Position numbers and translations under genes: made by a program. A stretch of DNA of 29,033 nucleotides from Coraliomargarita_B sp036735565 (GTDB lineage: Bacteria; Verrucomicrobiota; Verrucomicrobiia; Opitutales; Coraliomargaritaceae), in NCBI GenBank assembly GCA_036735565.1, contig DAINOC010000029.1, forward strand, positions 1-29,033, written 5' to 3'. Shown here piece by piece: positions 1 to 7,545 of the stretch. Position 1 is the first letter of the stretch, and each line of letters starts with the position of its first letter. The notes below the pieces were generated by a model that saw nothing but the letters and a program-made list of their open reading frames with translations, made no database searches and was not told where the DNA came from.

Positions 1-75
<75 letters not shown>

Positions 76-217
76 ATTTCGCATTGTTGAAAAGGAGTAA
101 AGAGCACATGAGACCCAACACACGGGGTGGTTGGAAAATAGAAAGCCCGCGAAAGTGGCCATCGCCCGAAGTCCAGTCAACACTTATTTCGAAAAAATAA
201 GACAACGCGAAAATCCC

Positions 218-946
218 TTAAAATCCGGCCTCCGCGGGCGACGGGCCGATTATTTTACGAAGAAAAAGCGTCCGGTGTGCCGGACTGGCACCCAGCTTCC
301 GAAGCGCTTTCCGGTGCGCCGCCGTCCCGTAGCCTTTATGCAGCTCAAAGCCATAGCCGGGAAAGGCCACAGCCAGTTCGCACATCAGCCGGTCCCGCTC
401 CACTTTTGCCGCGATGCTGGCCATGGCCACGACCAGCGAAAGCTGGTCTCCCTTCACCAAACCATCGTGTTTGTAAGGAAAAGGCCGCAGGGGACGACCG
501 TCGACCAGGCAGCGCACCGGCGGCTCCGCAGCGTCAAAAAGCGGCCCGCCGATTCCGGCCTTCACCAGGGACCAACCGCAGGCGCGCGCAGCCACCAACT
601 CCAGCGCGGATTGCATGGCGCGTCGCGTTGCCCCGAGAATATTTTCCTCGGCGATGCAAGCGACCGATGCAGCCGCCACCGCGACATCCAGAAGGCCTTC
701 CTCACGAAGCTTCAAAATGGCAGCCCACTGGATCTCGCGCTGTGACGCCGTCAATTTTTTGGAGTCATCGATCCCGCCGGATAAGTCCAGCGCCCGGCGT
801 GAGGCGAAAAAATCCCGCGACAAGACCACGGCGCCAGCCACGACCGGCCCGGCCAAAGCCCCGCGACCGGCTTCGTCCACCCCGATGAGGGTGCCGCAGT
901 GCCGCAAAATGTCGGCATCGTGGGCCTGCAGGGCATTGAGCGGCAT
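218..946 (-). CDS. rnhB: Ribonuclease HII
   Basis: A 242-residue RNase HII, which nicks RNA in RNA:DNA hybrids and removes single ribonucleotides misincorporated in DNA, acting in the cytoplasm. The metal-binding signature GVDEAGRGALAGPV lies near residues 22-35 (D24, E25). DSKKLTASQRE follows, then the later acidic region ASIAAKVERDR and the C-terminal HKGYGTAAHRKAL block typical of HII. Length is normal for the family. The start at 946 leaves about 20 bases after the rnhC stop on the same strand, so the two RNase H2-type genes are probably co-transcribed. No clear Shine-Dalgarno site is visible. The conserved start of the domain at residue 20 leaves little room for another start. Confidence 0.93.
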   Translation of the reverse strand: MPLNALQAHDADILRHCGTLIGVDEAGRGALAGPVVAGAVVLSRDFFASRRALDLSGGIDDSKKLTASQREIQWAAILKLREEGLLDVAVAAASVACIAEENILGATRRAMQSALELVAARACGWSLVKAGIGGPLFDAAEPPVRCLVDGRPLRPFPYKHDGLVKGDQLSLVVAMASIAAKVERDRLMCELAVAFPGYGFELHKGYGTAAHRKALRKLGASPAHRTLFLRKIIGPSPAEAGF

Positions 947-966
947 CTGTTCAATCAGGCCTCGCC

Positions 967-1953
967 CTAGTATTTAGCCCAGGGCGGCTTGGGCGGCGGC
1001 ACCAGCCCCTGTGCCTCGTAGGCGGTTTTAAAGTGCATCTTGGCGAAGCCACTGAGCGCGGCCGCGCCCTTGGTGTCGACGATCTTTTTCGCCTGGGCCA
1101 GCACCTGTGCGCTCGCGCCCTTCATCAAAGTCTCACCTGCTTCCTCGGACAGCCGCTTCATTTCACGCACATACACCGCCCGTGCCACGATGGAGGCCGC
1201 CGCCACCACCGGGTCGGACTCCGCCTTGGTCCGGCTGATCAATTTGAAGTCCTTGCGCTCCTTCACGTAGGCATCCACCAGCTTCTGCTTGGTAAACTGG
1301 TCCAGTAGCCCCCATGGCGCGGGACGCTCATCGAGGGCCCCGTTCAGCGACTTGCCATGATACCAGGCCAGAAGCTTGTTCAGGTTTTTGTCGAACTTAC
1401 GGTAGAGCTCATTGTATTTGGGCATGCGGGCAAAGGCCGTCTTGATGACCACGCCCTCGGTCTGGCGGATGGCTTTGTCCAACTTCAAAATGCTGCCATC
1501 CGTCAGCGTCTTACTGTCGGCCACTCCCAACTCCAACCACTTCCGGACCATGTCGCCATCCGCGATCACACAAGCCGTGACCAGCGGGCCGAAGAGATCA
1601 CCCTTGCCGCTTTCGTCGCAGCCGGCATGCAGCTCAAACCACTCGGGATGCCGCACTTCGTCATAGCCGAGTTGTGGCTCACCCGTGATCTCCGCCTCGA
1701 CCACGTTTTGCACAAACTCCTCCGTCCGCTTGCCGGATACCACGAGTTTACCGCTCTGGTAGCCCACCACGTTTACCTTCTCCCCCTTGAACGCGAAGAG
1801 CGAATACGCCACATCGTAGGGAAACCACGGCCCCTGATGCCCGGCCTCAAGAAAGTCCGCCAGCTTATCCATCTGCTCATCGTCGAGCTTGATGGTATAG
1901 ATCGTCTTCGATTTGGGACCCTCGTCCTCAGTCTGTTGCTTTTTTTTAGGCAT
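967..1953 (-). CDS. rnhC: Ribonuclease HIII
   Basis: A 328-residue RNase HIII, a type 2 RNase H that cleaves RNA in RNA:DNA hybrids. The N-terminal part (about residues 18-95) matches the TBP-like substrate-binding domain that separates HIII from HII. The catalytic domain begins with GCDESGKGDLFGPL (D113, E114), followed by DSKTL (147-151) and ESDPVVAAASIVAR with D247. The reading frame stays open far upstream, but that stretch is antisense to mutY and crosses a heptamer repeat. The ATG at 1951-1953, just before the lysine-rich MPKKKQQ, is the sensible start. It is divergent from mutY across about 70 bases and directly upstream of rnhB. No Shine-Dalgarno site is seen. Confidence 0.9.
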   Translation of the reverse strand: MPKKKQQTEDEGPKSKTIYTIKLDDEQMDKLADFLEAGHQGPWFPYDVAYSLFAFKGEKVNVVGYQSGKLVVSGKRTEEFVQNVVEAEITGEPQLGYDEVRHPEWFELHAGCDESGKGDLFGPLVTACVIADGDMVRKWLELGVADSKTLTDGSILKLDKAIRQTEGVVIKTAFARMPKYNELYRKFDKNLNKLLAWYHGKSLNGALDERPAPWGLLDQFTKQKLVDAYVKERKDFKLISRTKAESDPVVAAASIVARAVYVREMKRLSEEAGETLMKGASAQVLAQAKKIVDTKGAAALSGFAKMHFKTAYEAQGLVPPPKPPWAKY

Positions 1954-1987
1954 TCGCGGTAAATGTCGGACTAAGACGATTCCGCAT

Positions 1988-2018
1988 TGGACGTTCAATG
2001 TTGAATGTTCGATGTTCC
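1988..2018. repeat. Degenerate heptamer repeat between rnhC and mutY
   Basis: About four diverged 7-base units resembling GATGTTC in tandem. This is the reverse complement of the GAACATC family found elsewhere in the window. The stretch sits in the short divergent gap between rnhC and mutY and is bounded by TTGGA and TCCAA. It supplies a misleading ATG at 2005, so the mutY frame seems to start inside the repeat. Confidence 0.7.
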
Positions 2019-2025
2019 AAACGAA

Positions 2026-3063
2026 ATGGATTTCCTCAGCGAAAAAAGAGAATTTCAGGTAGCGCTCTCGCGCTGGTATGCCGGGGCCCGGCGGCCGCTG
2101 CCCTGGCGCACAGAGCCCAGCGTCTACCGCACCGTCGTCTCCGAGCTCATGGCACAGCAGACGCAGATCAAGACCATGCTCCCCTACTTTGAGCGCTGGA
2201 TGCAGCGCTTTCCGGACTTCCTCACGCTCGCCGCCGCGCCCACCGAAGCGGTCCTGAAACACTGGGAGGGCCTCGGCTACTACAGCCGCGCCCGCAACCT
2301 GCACCGTCTGGCCCAGGTCTGGGTGGCTACCGACCAGAAGCCCCGCACCCGCGCCGAGTGGCAGTCGATGCCGGGGATCGGCCCCTATACCTCCGCCGCA
2401 ATCGCCTCGATCTGCTTCAAAGAGGCGGTCGCTGTGGTCGATGGCAATGTCGTCCGCGTCCTCACCCGCCTCACCGCAGACCAACGCACCTTCGCCAACA
2501 ACGCCGCCGCAGTCAAAGCCCTCACCCCGCTGGCCAACGAACTCATGGCTACCGATGCCCCCGGTGACCACAATCAGGCCATGATGGAGCTCGGCGCAAC
2601 CGTGTGCCTGAAGCACAAGCCGCTCTGCGCCATCTGCCCGGTCGCCGGGTTCTGCGCCGGAAGGACCGATCCGGACTTGGGGAGCCTCCCCCGCATCCAG
2701 CGCAAGGCCACCGAACACGTCATTCTCAACCGCGCATGGGCGGTCGAAAAGGGAGCCATCCTTCTCTATCGTATCCCGGAAACCGAGGGCCAGTTGGCGG
2801 GCCATTACGAACTGCCGCCCTGGTCCCTGGTCGCGGCCGGGGGGCCGGGTGCAGAGCCGTTCGCGGTGAAGACCCGTGCCATCACCCACCGCCGCATCCG
2901 CGAGCATATCCACGCCTGCTCACCGGGGCCGCTCCCACCGAAGTCCTGCCGATGGGTGCCACTCAATCAACTGGACGAGATCACGCTCTCAGGCCCGCAC
3001 CGTAAATGGATAAGCGCCCTTCTGCGGCAACACGCACACAAGCCGGGCTCCCCACAAATGTGA
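2026..3063 (+). CDS. mutY: A/G-specific adenine glycosylase
   Basis: MutY removes adenine mispaired with 8-oxoguanine in base-excision repair. From the chosen start the protein has 345 residues. Visible are the catalytic glutamate in VSELMAQQTQ (E40), the helix-hairpin-helix MPGIGPYTSAAI (115-126), and the catalytic aspartate in VVDGNVVRVLTR (D139). The Fe-S cluster motif C-x6-C-x2-C-x5-C is intact (C194, C201, C204, C210). The C-terminal third (about 230-340) matches the MutT-like 8-oxoG recognition domain in layout, with ELPPW. An ATG at 2005 lies inside a heptamer repeat, so the ATG at 2026 is preferred. It is divergent from rnhC and followed after 40 bases by the SET gene. Confidence 0.93.
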   Translation: MDFLSEKREFQVALSRWYAGARRPLPWRTEPSVYRTVVSELMAQQTQIKTMLPYFERWMQRFPDFLTLAAAPTEAVLKHWEGLGYYSRARNLHRLAQVWVATDQKPRTRAEWQSMPGIGPYTSAAIASICFKEAVAVVDGNVVRVLTRLTADQRTFANNAAAVKALTPLANELMATDAPGDHNQAMMELGATVCLKHKPLCAICPVAGFCAGRTDPDLGSLPRIQRKATEHVILNRAWAVEKGAILLYRIPETEGQLAGHYELPPWSLVAAGGPGAEPFAVKTRAITHRRIREHIHACSPGPLPPKSCRWVPLNQLDEITLSGPHRKWISALLRQHAHKPGSPQM

Positions 3064-3103
3064 CTCGACAAGGCCCGCTCCTTGTGGTCGCTAATACTAC
3101 TTC

Positions 3104-3487
3104 ATGCCGAAACCCAAAATCCACGCCGAACACGACTTCAAAGTTCGCCGGTCCACCATCCGGGGCGCGGGCCGCGGCCTCTTTACCAAAGTGCTCATCG
3201 CCGAGGAGGACACCATCGGCTACTACACCGGCGAGATCCTCTCCGAGCGGGAATTCCACGACCCGGACCGCCCCTTCTCGGCCTACGTGCTCTGGGTCTG
3301 CCGCACCCACATCATCCTCGGCGAAGGCCCCAAGGCCAACTATACCCGGTTCATTAATCACAGCGACGAGCCCAATGCCTTTCTCGTGGTATCCAGCCGC
3401 TGGAAGACCGCCCGCTTCGAGGCGCTTCGTGACATTCTGCCGGGCGAGGAGATTTTCTTCGACTACGGCGAGGATTACTGGGAATAA
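3104..3487 (+). CDS. Small SET-domain protein (putative protein lysine methyltransferase)
   Basis: A 127-residue protein that is almost only a SET domain. It shows the N-terminal RGAGRGLF block (20-27), YYTGEIL, the SAM-binding and pseudoknot motif NYTRFINHSDEPNA (79-92), and the closing block ALRDILPGEEIFFDYGEDYW (a match to the eukaryotic A-x-x-D-I-x-x-G-E-E-L-x-x-D-Y-G pattern). SET proteins transfer methyl from S-adenosylmethionine to lysines. Bacterial stand-alone versions are known, but their targets are mostly undefined. There are no pre- or post-SET cysteine clusters. The gene sits 40 bases after mutY and 46 bases before the GspE/PilB-type gene on the same strand, so co-transcription is possible. 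Substrate unknown. Confidence 0.85.
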   Translation: MPKPKIHAEHDFKVRRSTIRGAGRGLFTKVLIAEEDTIGYYTGEILSEREFHDPDRPFSAYVLWVCRTHIILGEGPKANYTRFINHSDEPNAFLVVSSRWKTARFEALRDILPGEEIFFDYGEDYWE

Positions 3488-3533
3488 TCACAGCTCGATT
3501 TTACAAAAAGACCTAAGCCCCCACCGCTCCCGC

Positions 3534-5225
3534 ATGATCGCCAGCCCAGCCATTTTTCAGGACCTCGACGAAGCGCAACAGCTTCTCATCGAAGAAGCCC
3601 CCCGGTCCGAGCGTATTCAACATCTTGCCGCGCTCCTGCAGCGCAGCGAGAAGGAGGTCCTCCACACTGTCGCGGAGCGCTCCGGCCTCAGCGTCGTCGA
3701 CCCCATCGAGCTGATCGACAACCCGACAGCCACCTTGCCCCTCCGGCTGATCCACGAATACCAGTGCGTCCCCATCCGCACCGCCCCATCCGCAGACGAA
3801 CTCTCCGACGAGCCCGTCACCGGCCCGATCCCACTCGTCACCCTCTGGCCTCCCGACGAAAAAATGGACCGCTGGATCTACGCGATCTGCGGCCGCCTGC
3901 CCGAGTGGCACCTCGGCGATCCTTCGCGGATCACGGAGACCATCACCGAGCACTTCGGTGTGGGTGCCGGCAGTTTGGACGAGTCCGACCTCGTCACGGA
4001 GATCGCCGATAAGGAAGAGGCGGAAGATGAAGACGCCGCCGTCATCCGCTTCGTCAACGAGGTCGTGACCAAGGCGGTGACCGACCGCGCCACCGATATC
4101 CACTTCGAGCCCCACCGCGATGAGCTGCAAATCCGCTACCGGATCGACGGCGAGCTGGTTTCCATCCGCGTGCCGGATAATCTCATCCGCTTCCAGGGCG
4201 CTATCATCTCCCGCCTGAAGATCATGGCGAAGCTCAACATCTCCGAGAAACGCCGCCCCCAGGACGGGCGCATCTCCTTCGGCTCGGGCAACTCGGAGCT
4301 GGATATCCGGATCTCCACCTTCCCCACCATGTATGGCGAGAGCGTCTCCCTCCGCCTGCTTAACCAGAAGTCCGCCCCGCTCTCCATGCGCGACCTCGGG
4401 CTCGCTCCAGATGAGGAACGCCGGGTCGCCCACGCCCTGACCACCCCCCACGGCATCATCCTCGTGACCGGTCCCACCGGCTCCGGCAAGTCCACATCGC
4501 TCACCGCCTTCATCCGCCTGATCAACCGGCCCGAGCGACGCATCATCACCGTCGAGGACCCGGTCGAATACGAGGTGCCCGGCGTCAACCAGACCCAGGT
4601 CCACCCCGAGATCGGCCTGACATTTGCCCAGTCGCTGCGCGCCGTGCTGCGCCAGGACCCCGACGTCATCATGGTCGGTGAGATCCGCGACCGCGAGACC
4701 GCCGATATCGCCATCCGCGCCTCCCTCACCGGTCACCTCGTGCTCAGCACCCTCCACACCAACGACGCACCGGGGGCCCTCACCCGCCTCGTCGATATGG
4801 ATATCGAGCCCTTCCTGATCGCCTCCTCCGTCGAGATGATCATCGCCCAGCGCCTGGTCCGCCGCCTCTGCGCCAACTGCGCCCGCCCCGCCAGCTACAC
4901 CGACCGGCAGATCGCCAGCTTTCTCACCACTATGCACATCGATCCGGCCGAGGCCGCTCAGGCCCACCTCGCCAAAGAAGCCGTCGGCTGCGATCGCTGC
5001 CGCAGTCTGGGCTTCCGCGGACGCGTCGGCCTCTTCGAGATCCTCCGTATGTCCGACGAGATCCACGAACACGTCGTGCGCCGCGACTCCGCCCGCCTTA
5101 TCCGCCAAACCGCCGTCAACCAGGACATGCGCACCCTCATGCAAAGCGGCTGGGCACACATCAAAAACGGCACCACCACCTTCGAGGAAGTCATGCGCTA
5201 CGCCGAACTGGAGTCGCTCGACTGA
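3534..5225 (+). CDS. Type II secretion / type IV pilus assembly ATPase (GspE/PilB family)
   Basis: A 563-residue cytoplasmic hexameric ATPase that would power pseudopilus or type IV pilus assembly. The N-terminal part (about 1-150) resembles the MshEN/T2SSE N domain. The core has Walker A GPTGSGKST (313-321), an Asp box around VEDPVEYEVPGVNQTQV, Walker B VIMVGEIRD (from about 378) and the His box LVLSTLHTND. A zinc-binding tetracysteine is present: CANC (446/449) and CDRC (486/489). This points to PilB/GspE rather than the retraction ATPase PilT. The frame is open from 3006, but the earlier part overlaps mutY and the SET gene, so the ATG at 3534 is chosen. No other pilus or secretion genes are nearby, so pilus versus secretion cannot be decided. 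Confidence 0.92.
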   Translation: MIASPAIFQDLDEAQQLLIEEAPRSERIQHLAALLQRSEKEVLHTVAERSGLSVVDPIELIDNPTATLPLRLIHEYQCVPIRTAPSADELSDEPVTGPIPLVTLWPPDEKMDRWIYAICGRLPEWHLGDPSRITETITEHFGVGAGSLDESDLVTEIADKEEAEDEDAAVIRFVNEVVTKAVTDRATDIHFEPHRDELQIRYRIDGELVSIRVPDNLIRFQGAIISRLKIMAKLNISEKRRPQDGRISFGSGNSELDIRISTFPTMYGESVSLRLLNQKSAPLSMRDLGLAPDEERRVAHALTTPHGIILVTGPTGSGKSTSLTAFIRLINRPERRIITVEDPVEYEVPGVNQTQVHPEIGLTFAQSLRAVLRQDPDVIMVGEIRDRETADIAIRASLTGHLVLSTLHTNDAPGALTRLVDMDIEPFLIASSVEMIIAQRLVRRLCANCARPASYTDRQIASFLTTMHIDPAEAAQAHLAKEAVGCDRCRSLGFRGRVGLFEILRMSDEIHEHVVRRDSARLIRQTAVNQDMRTLMQSGWAHIKNGTTTFEEVMRYAELESLD

Positions 5226-5248
5226 GCGGCGCAGGCAGGATAGAAACG

Positions 5249-5264
5249 GCCAGGCTGGCTTTTT
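5249..5264 (+). terminator. Weak possible terminator after the GspE/PilB-type gene
   Basis: A short GCCA-GGC-TGGC hairpin followed by five T residues, 23 bases after the stop codon. The stem is only four pairs, so termination is uncertain. Confidence 0.35.
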
Positions 5265-5335
5265 CATTTTCCTGATGGATGGCCTTTATTCAGTGCGTTA
5301 ACTCCCCCGCTGAACTGGCATCCGATCAAAGTCCG

Positions 5336-5938
5336 TCAGCTGGTGCTGACCCCGGCACCATAAACCTTGCGCTCCAGCGCCTGCCAAAGCGGATTCCGCG
5401 CATAGGCCCAGCTCCAGTCCTGGTTGAGCAGGGCCCGATCGTCAGCACATTCGGGGGGGAGATCGTTGGTCACCTCCATGCGCAGGCTCCCGGGGATCGA
5501 TACGGCCAGTTGTTCGCGCAGAAAGTCGCGCCAGTCCGCTTCCAGCCGATCGGTTCGGAAAAACCGCGTGCCTTCGTCGACCGCAAAGTAGTCAAGCCAC
5601 CAGTCCGCCGGACACCAGTCGCCGACCCGCCGACTGAAATACTCACCACCAAGATAGCGCTCGAAGGGCACCTCTAGCCCCGCCCTCCGCGCAAATTTAT
5701 AGTTGCTCAGCAGCCACTCCGGCAGGGGCCTCAGATTCATCGCCGTGCAAGCCGTCGGCAAGGACACCGCGCCCTGCAAATCACGGATCCGCCTGTTGTC
5801 ATGCTTGGCTCGTTGATCATCCGGATCGATCAACAAGCCGAGTGACAAGGCCGCATCCACCGCCCGCAGCCAGCAGGTCGTGGCCGTCCCGCCGGAGCGG
5901 GGCAGATGCCACCAGACAAATGCCGGATGCGTGATCAT
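5336..5938 (-). CDS. Divergent sulfotransferase-like protein
   Basis: A 200-residue protein, last gene of a four-gene minus-strand cassette. It opens with HLPRSGGTATTCWLR (about residues 11-25), which resembles the 5'-phosphosulfate-binding loop of sulfotransferases (family pattern HIPKTAGTS). Near the middle, TRFFRTDRLEADWRDFL resembles the family's conserved late segment in which a Glu/Asp-Leu pair precedes a DW helix. The usual 3'-phosphate-binding arginine/serine segment (R-x-P-x-D-R-x-x-S) is not recognisable, so PAPS use is uncertain. Its ATG overlaps the stop of the upstream glycosyltransferase by four bases (ATGA), indicating translational coupling. It may be an enzyme with altered donor binding or a decaying copy. 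Confidence 0.65.
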   Translation of the reverse strand: MITHPAFVWWHLPRSGGTATTCWLRAVDAALSLGLLIDPDDQRAKHDNRRIRDLQGAVSLPTACTAMNLRPLPEWLLSNYKFARRAGLEVPFERYLGGEYFSRRVGDWCPADWWLDYFAVDEGTRFFRTDRLEADWRDFLREQLAVSIPGSLRMEVTNDLPPECADDRALLNQDWSWAYARNPLWQALERKVYGAGVSTS

Positions 5939-6831
5939 TCCAAATTCCCCAAAGCGGTGAAGTTCGTATAGCGCTGTAGGGCAAACTCCCGAAAGGCGAT
6001 CTTCTCTCGACTGCCAATTCGGCTCACCATGCTGTCAGGCTTCACCAGATAGCGCCCGACCAGGCGGTCGACGAAAGCCACCGTGCTCCCCCTCTCGGCC
6101 AGTTCCAGCCAGACTGCGTAGTCCTCCCACCCTCCGATGAGGCGCAGCAATCCGACGTGATACCCACCCACTTCCAGCAGCGCAGACTTCCGGAACAGTG
6201 CCATGGCGTCGATATAGTTACCCTCCCCCCGCAAGCGCCCAACGTCAAACGGGGCATTCGAGACGATGCCATCCAGCGTGCCATCACCCCGAATGCGCTG
6301 CACCGGTCCAAAGGCCGCATCTGCTCGCGCCATGAGGGCGGCGGCGTGGAGTGCACCGAGCGCTCCCGGCTCCAAGGCGTTGTCCGCATCGAGTATGAAA
6401 ACATACCCGCCGCGCGCATTGGCGATACCCAGATTTCTCGCCCGACTGACGCCCACATTCCACCAGGTTCGCAGAGACACCACGGGCAGCGGCGCCGCCG
6501 CCATCCTTGCCTGAATGACCCCCGCAGAAGCGTCTTTTGAGGCGTCATCCACCACGATCAATTCCAGCTGCAAACCTTCGCCCGCCGAGGCAAACACACT
6601 GTCGATGGCGGCCCCGACATAGCCCGCGTAATTATAACAAGTCAGCACAACCGAGACGTCCACCCCAGCCCCTACCGCTTGCCCCGAACTCACCGCCCGC
6701 CGGACTGCCCAGTCCGGCAGGGCAAGCGCCCGGTGATACTGGCTCAACAAATGCCACTCCCGCTCCGCTCCCTCCGGCCCGCCGCGGGCATAACGCCAGG
6801 CCCTGATCCCATCGCGAATGCGTCCTATCAT
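5935..6831 (-). CDS. Family 2 glycosyltransferase
   Basis: A 298-residue GT-A fold enzyme predicted to transfer a sugar from a nucleotide-sugar donor at the cytoplasmic face. After a basic N-terminal helix region (1-55) the GT2 domain begins with VSVVLTCYNYAGYVGAAIDSV (59-79). It continues with VVDDAS (93-98), NVGVSRARNLGI (125-136), the DXD-type metal site LDAD (147-150), and the acceptor-site WEDYAVWLEL (235-244) typical of GT2 chain-forming or decorating enzymes. No membrane segments are seen. It overlaps both neighbours by four bases (ATGA at each junction), so it is coupled to a sulfotransferase upstream and a sulfotransferase-like gene downstream. The context suggests a glycan that is both built and sulfated. 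The sugar and acceptor cannot be read from sequence. Confidence 0.88.
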   Translation of the reverse strand: MIGRIRDGIRAWRYARGGPEGAEREWHLLSQYHRALALPDWAVRRAVSSGQAVGAGVDVSVVLTCYNYAGYVGAAIDSVFASAGEGLQLELIVVDDASKDASAGVIQARMAAAPLPVVSLRTWWNVGVSRARNLGIANARGGYVFILDADNALEPGALGALHAAALMARADAAFGPVQRIRGDGTLDGIVSNAPFDVGRLRGEGNYIDAMALFRKSALLEVGGYHVGLLRLIGGWEDYAVWLELAERGSTVAFVDRLVGRYLVKPDSMVSRIGSREKIAFREFALQRYTNFTALGNLE

Positions 6832-7538
6832 GACGCAGCACCCCCACTGTGATAGTGATCAGCATCGAAGCGATAACCGAAGTGGGCGATATCCCGGGCA
6901 TACAATCGGCCGACCCAATCCCGGTCGGCAGCATCGGCGTAGGCATCCCGCCAAGACTTTGGCGCGGGGTTTCTGTTTTCCATGGGGAGTTGACGGTCGC
7001 AGGCGAGCTTCAATTCGTCGCACAGCGCGATCCAGTCTTCCTGGAGACGCTCGAAGCGGAGCACCCGGTCGCAGCAGACCACCTCCGCCGCATCGCTGAT
7101 GTAGTCCAATTGGTTAAAGCCGATTGATTTGAGGTAGTTCGGGCTGATCGACAGATGCGCGGTTTCTGTTCCCAAAAGGGCATCGGCCAGCTCGGAAATG
7201 TAGGTTTCCCGAACGATCCCCACCCTCCGGATAAAAGTTCCAAAGTCGGCACTTCCGCCAGCCACATCGCCGTCCCAGAGCAGATAACGCGAGAAATCGT
7301 TGTGCCCGCCTTTGCGGCACATCATCGCATACCATGAGACCAGTCGGTCCCAGGGGTTCCGCACCACCGCGAAGATGTAGGGCCGGGACGCCGTTTTGAG
7401 ACGGATGTCCTGCAACCGCAGATGCGGCGGCGCGATGAAATGACTCCCCTCCAGTCCAGCCAGCGCCCGCGTCAGAGACGTCCCCGCCGTTTTTTGGATG
7501 TGGATAAACAGAAAATGATGCTTCGCGTTATAGATCAT
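6828..7538 (-). CDS. Sulfotransferase family 2 protein
   Basis: A 236-residue PAPS-dependent sulfotransferase of the carbohydrate type (Sulfotransfer_2 pattern). The 5'-phosphosulfate loop is FIHIQKTAGTS (11-21, K16). The 3'-phosphate segment is VVRNPWDRLVSWY (58-70, with R60 and S68). RFERLQEDW marks the usual late conserved block. The frame is open to 7634, but the ATG at 7536-7538 places the P-loop at the usual distance from the N-terminus and leaves a seven-base gap after the preceding gene, so it is preferred. The stop overlaps the start of the glycosyltransferase by four bases. Likely role: sulfation of a surface or exported polysaccharide. The acceptor is unknown. Confidence 0.85.
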   Translation of the reverse strand: MIYNAKHHFLFIHIQKTAGTSLTRALAGLEGSHFIAPPHLRLQDIRLKTASRPYIFAVVRNPWDRLVSWYAMMCRKGGHNDFSRYLLWDGDVAGGSADFGTFIRRVGIVRETYISELADALLGTETAHLSISPNYLKSIGFNQLDYISDAAEVVCCDRVLRFERLQEDWIALCDELKLACDRQLPMENRNPAPKSWRDAYADAADRDWVGRLYARDIAHFGYRFDADHYHSGGAAS

Positions 7539-7545
7539 AGCCCCA

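Noticed and set aside
1954..2913. N-terminal extension of the RNase HIII frame to 2913.
   Set aside because: It is antisense to mutY and passes through a heptamer repeat. RNase HIII homologues begin near MPKKKQQ.
3513..5267. Long minus-strand open frame of 584 codons opposite the GspE/PilB-type gene.
   Set aside because: It is an antisense shadow of a strongly conserved ATPase in GC-rich sequence. Its composition (rich in G, D, A and V) and lack of motifs fit no protein family.
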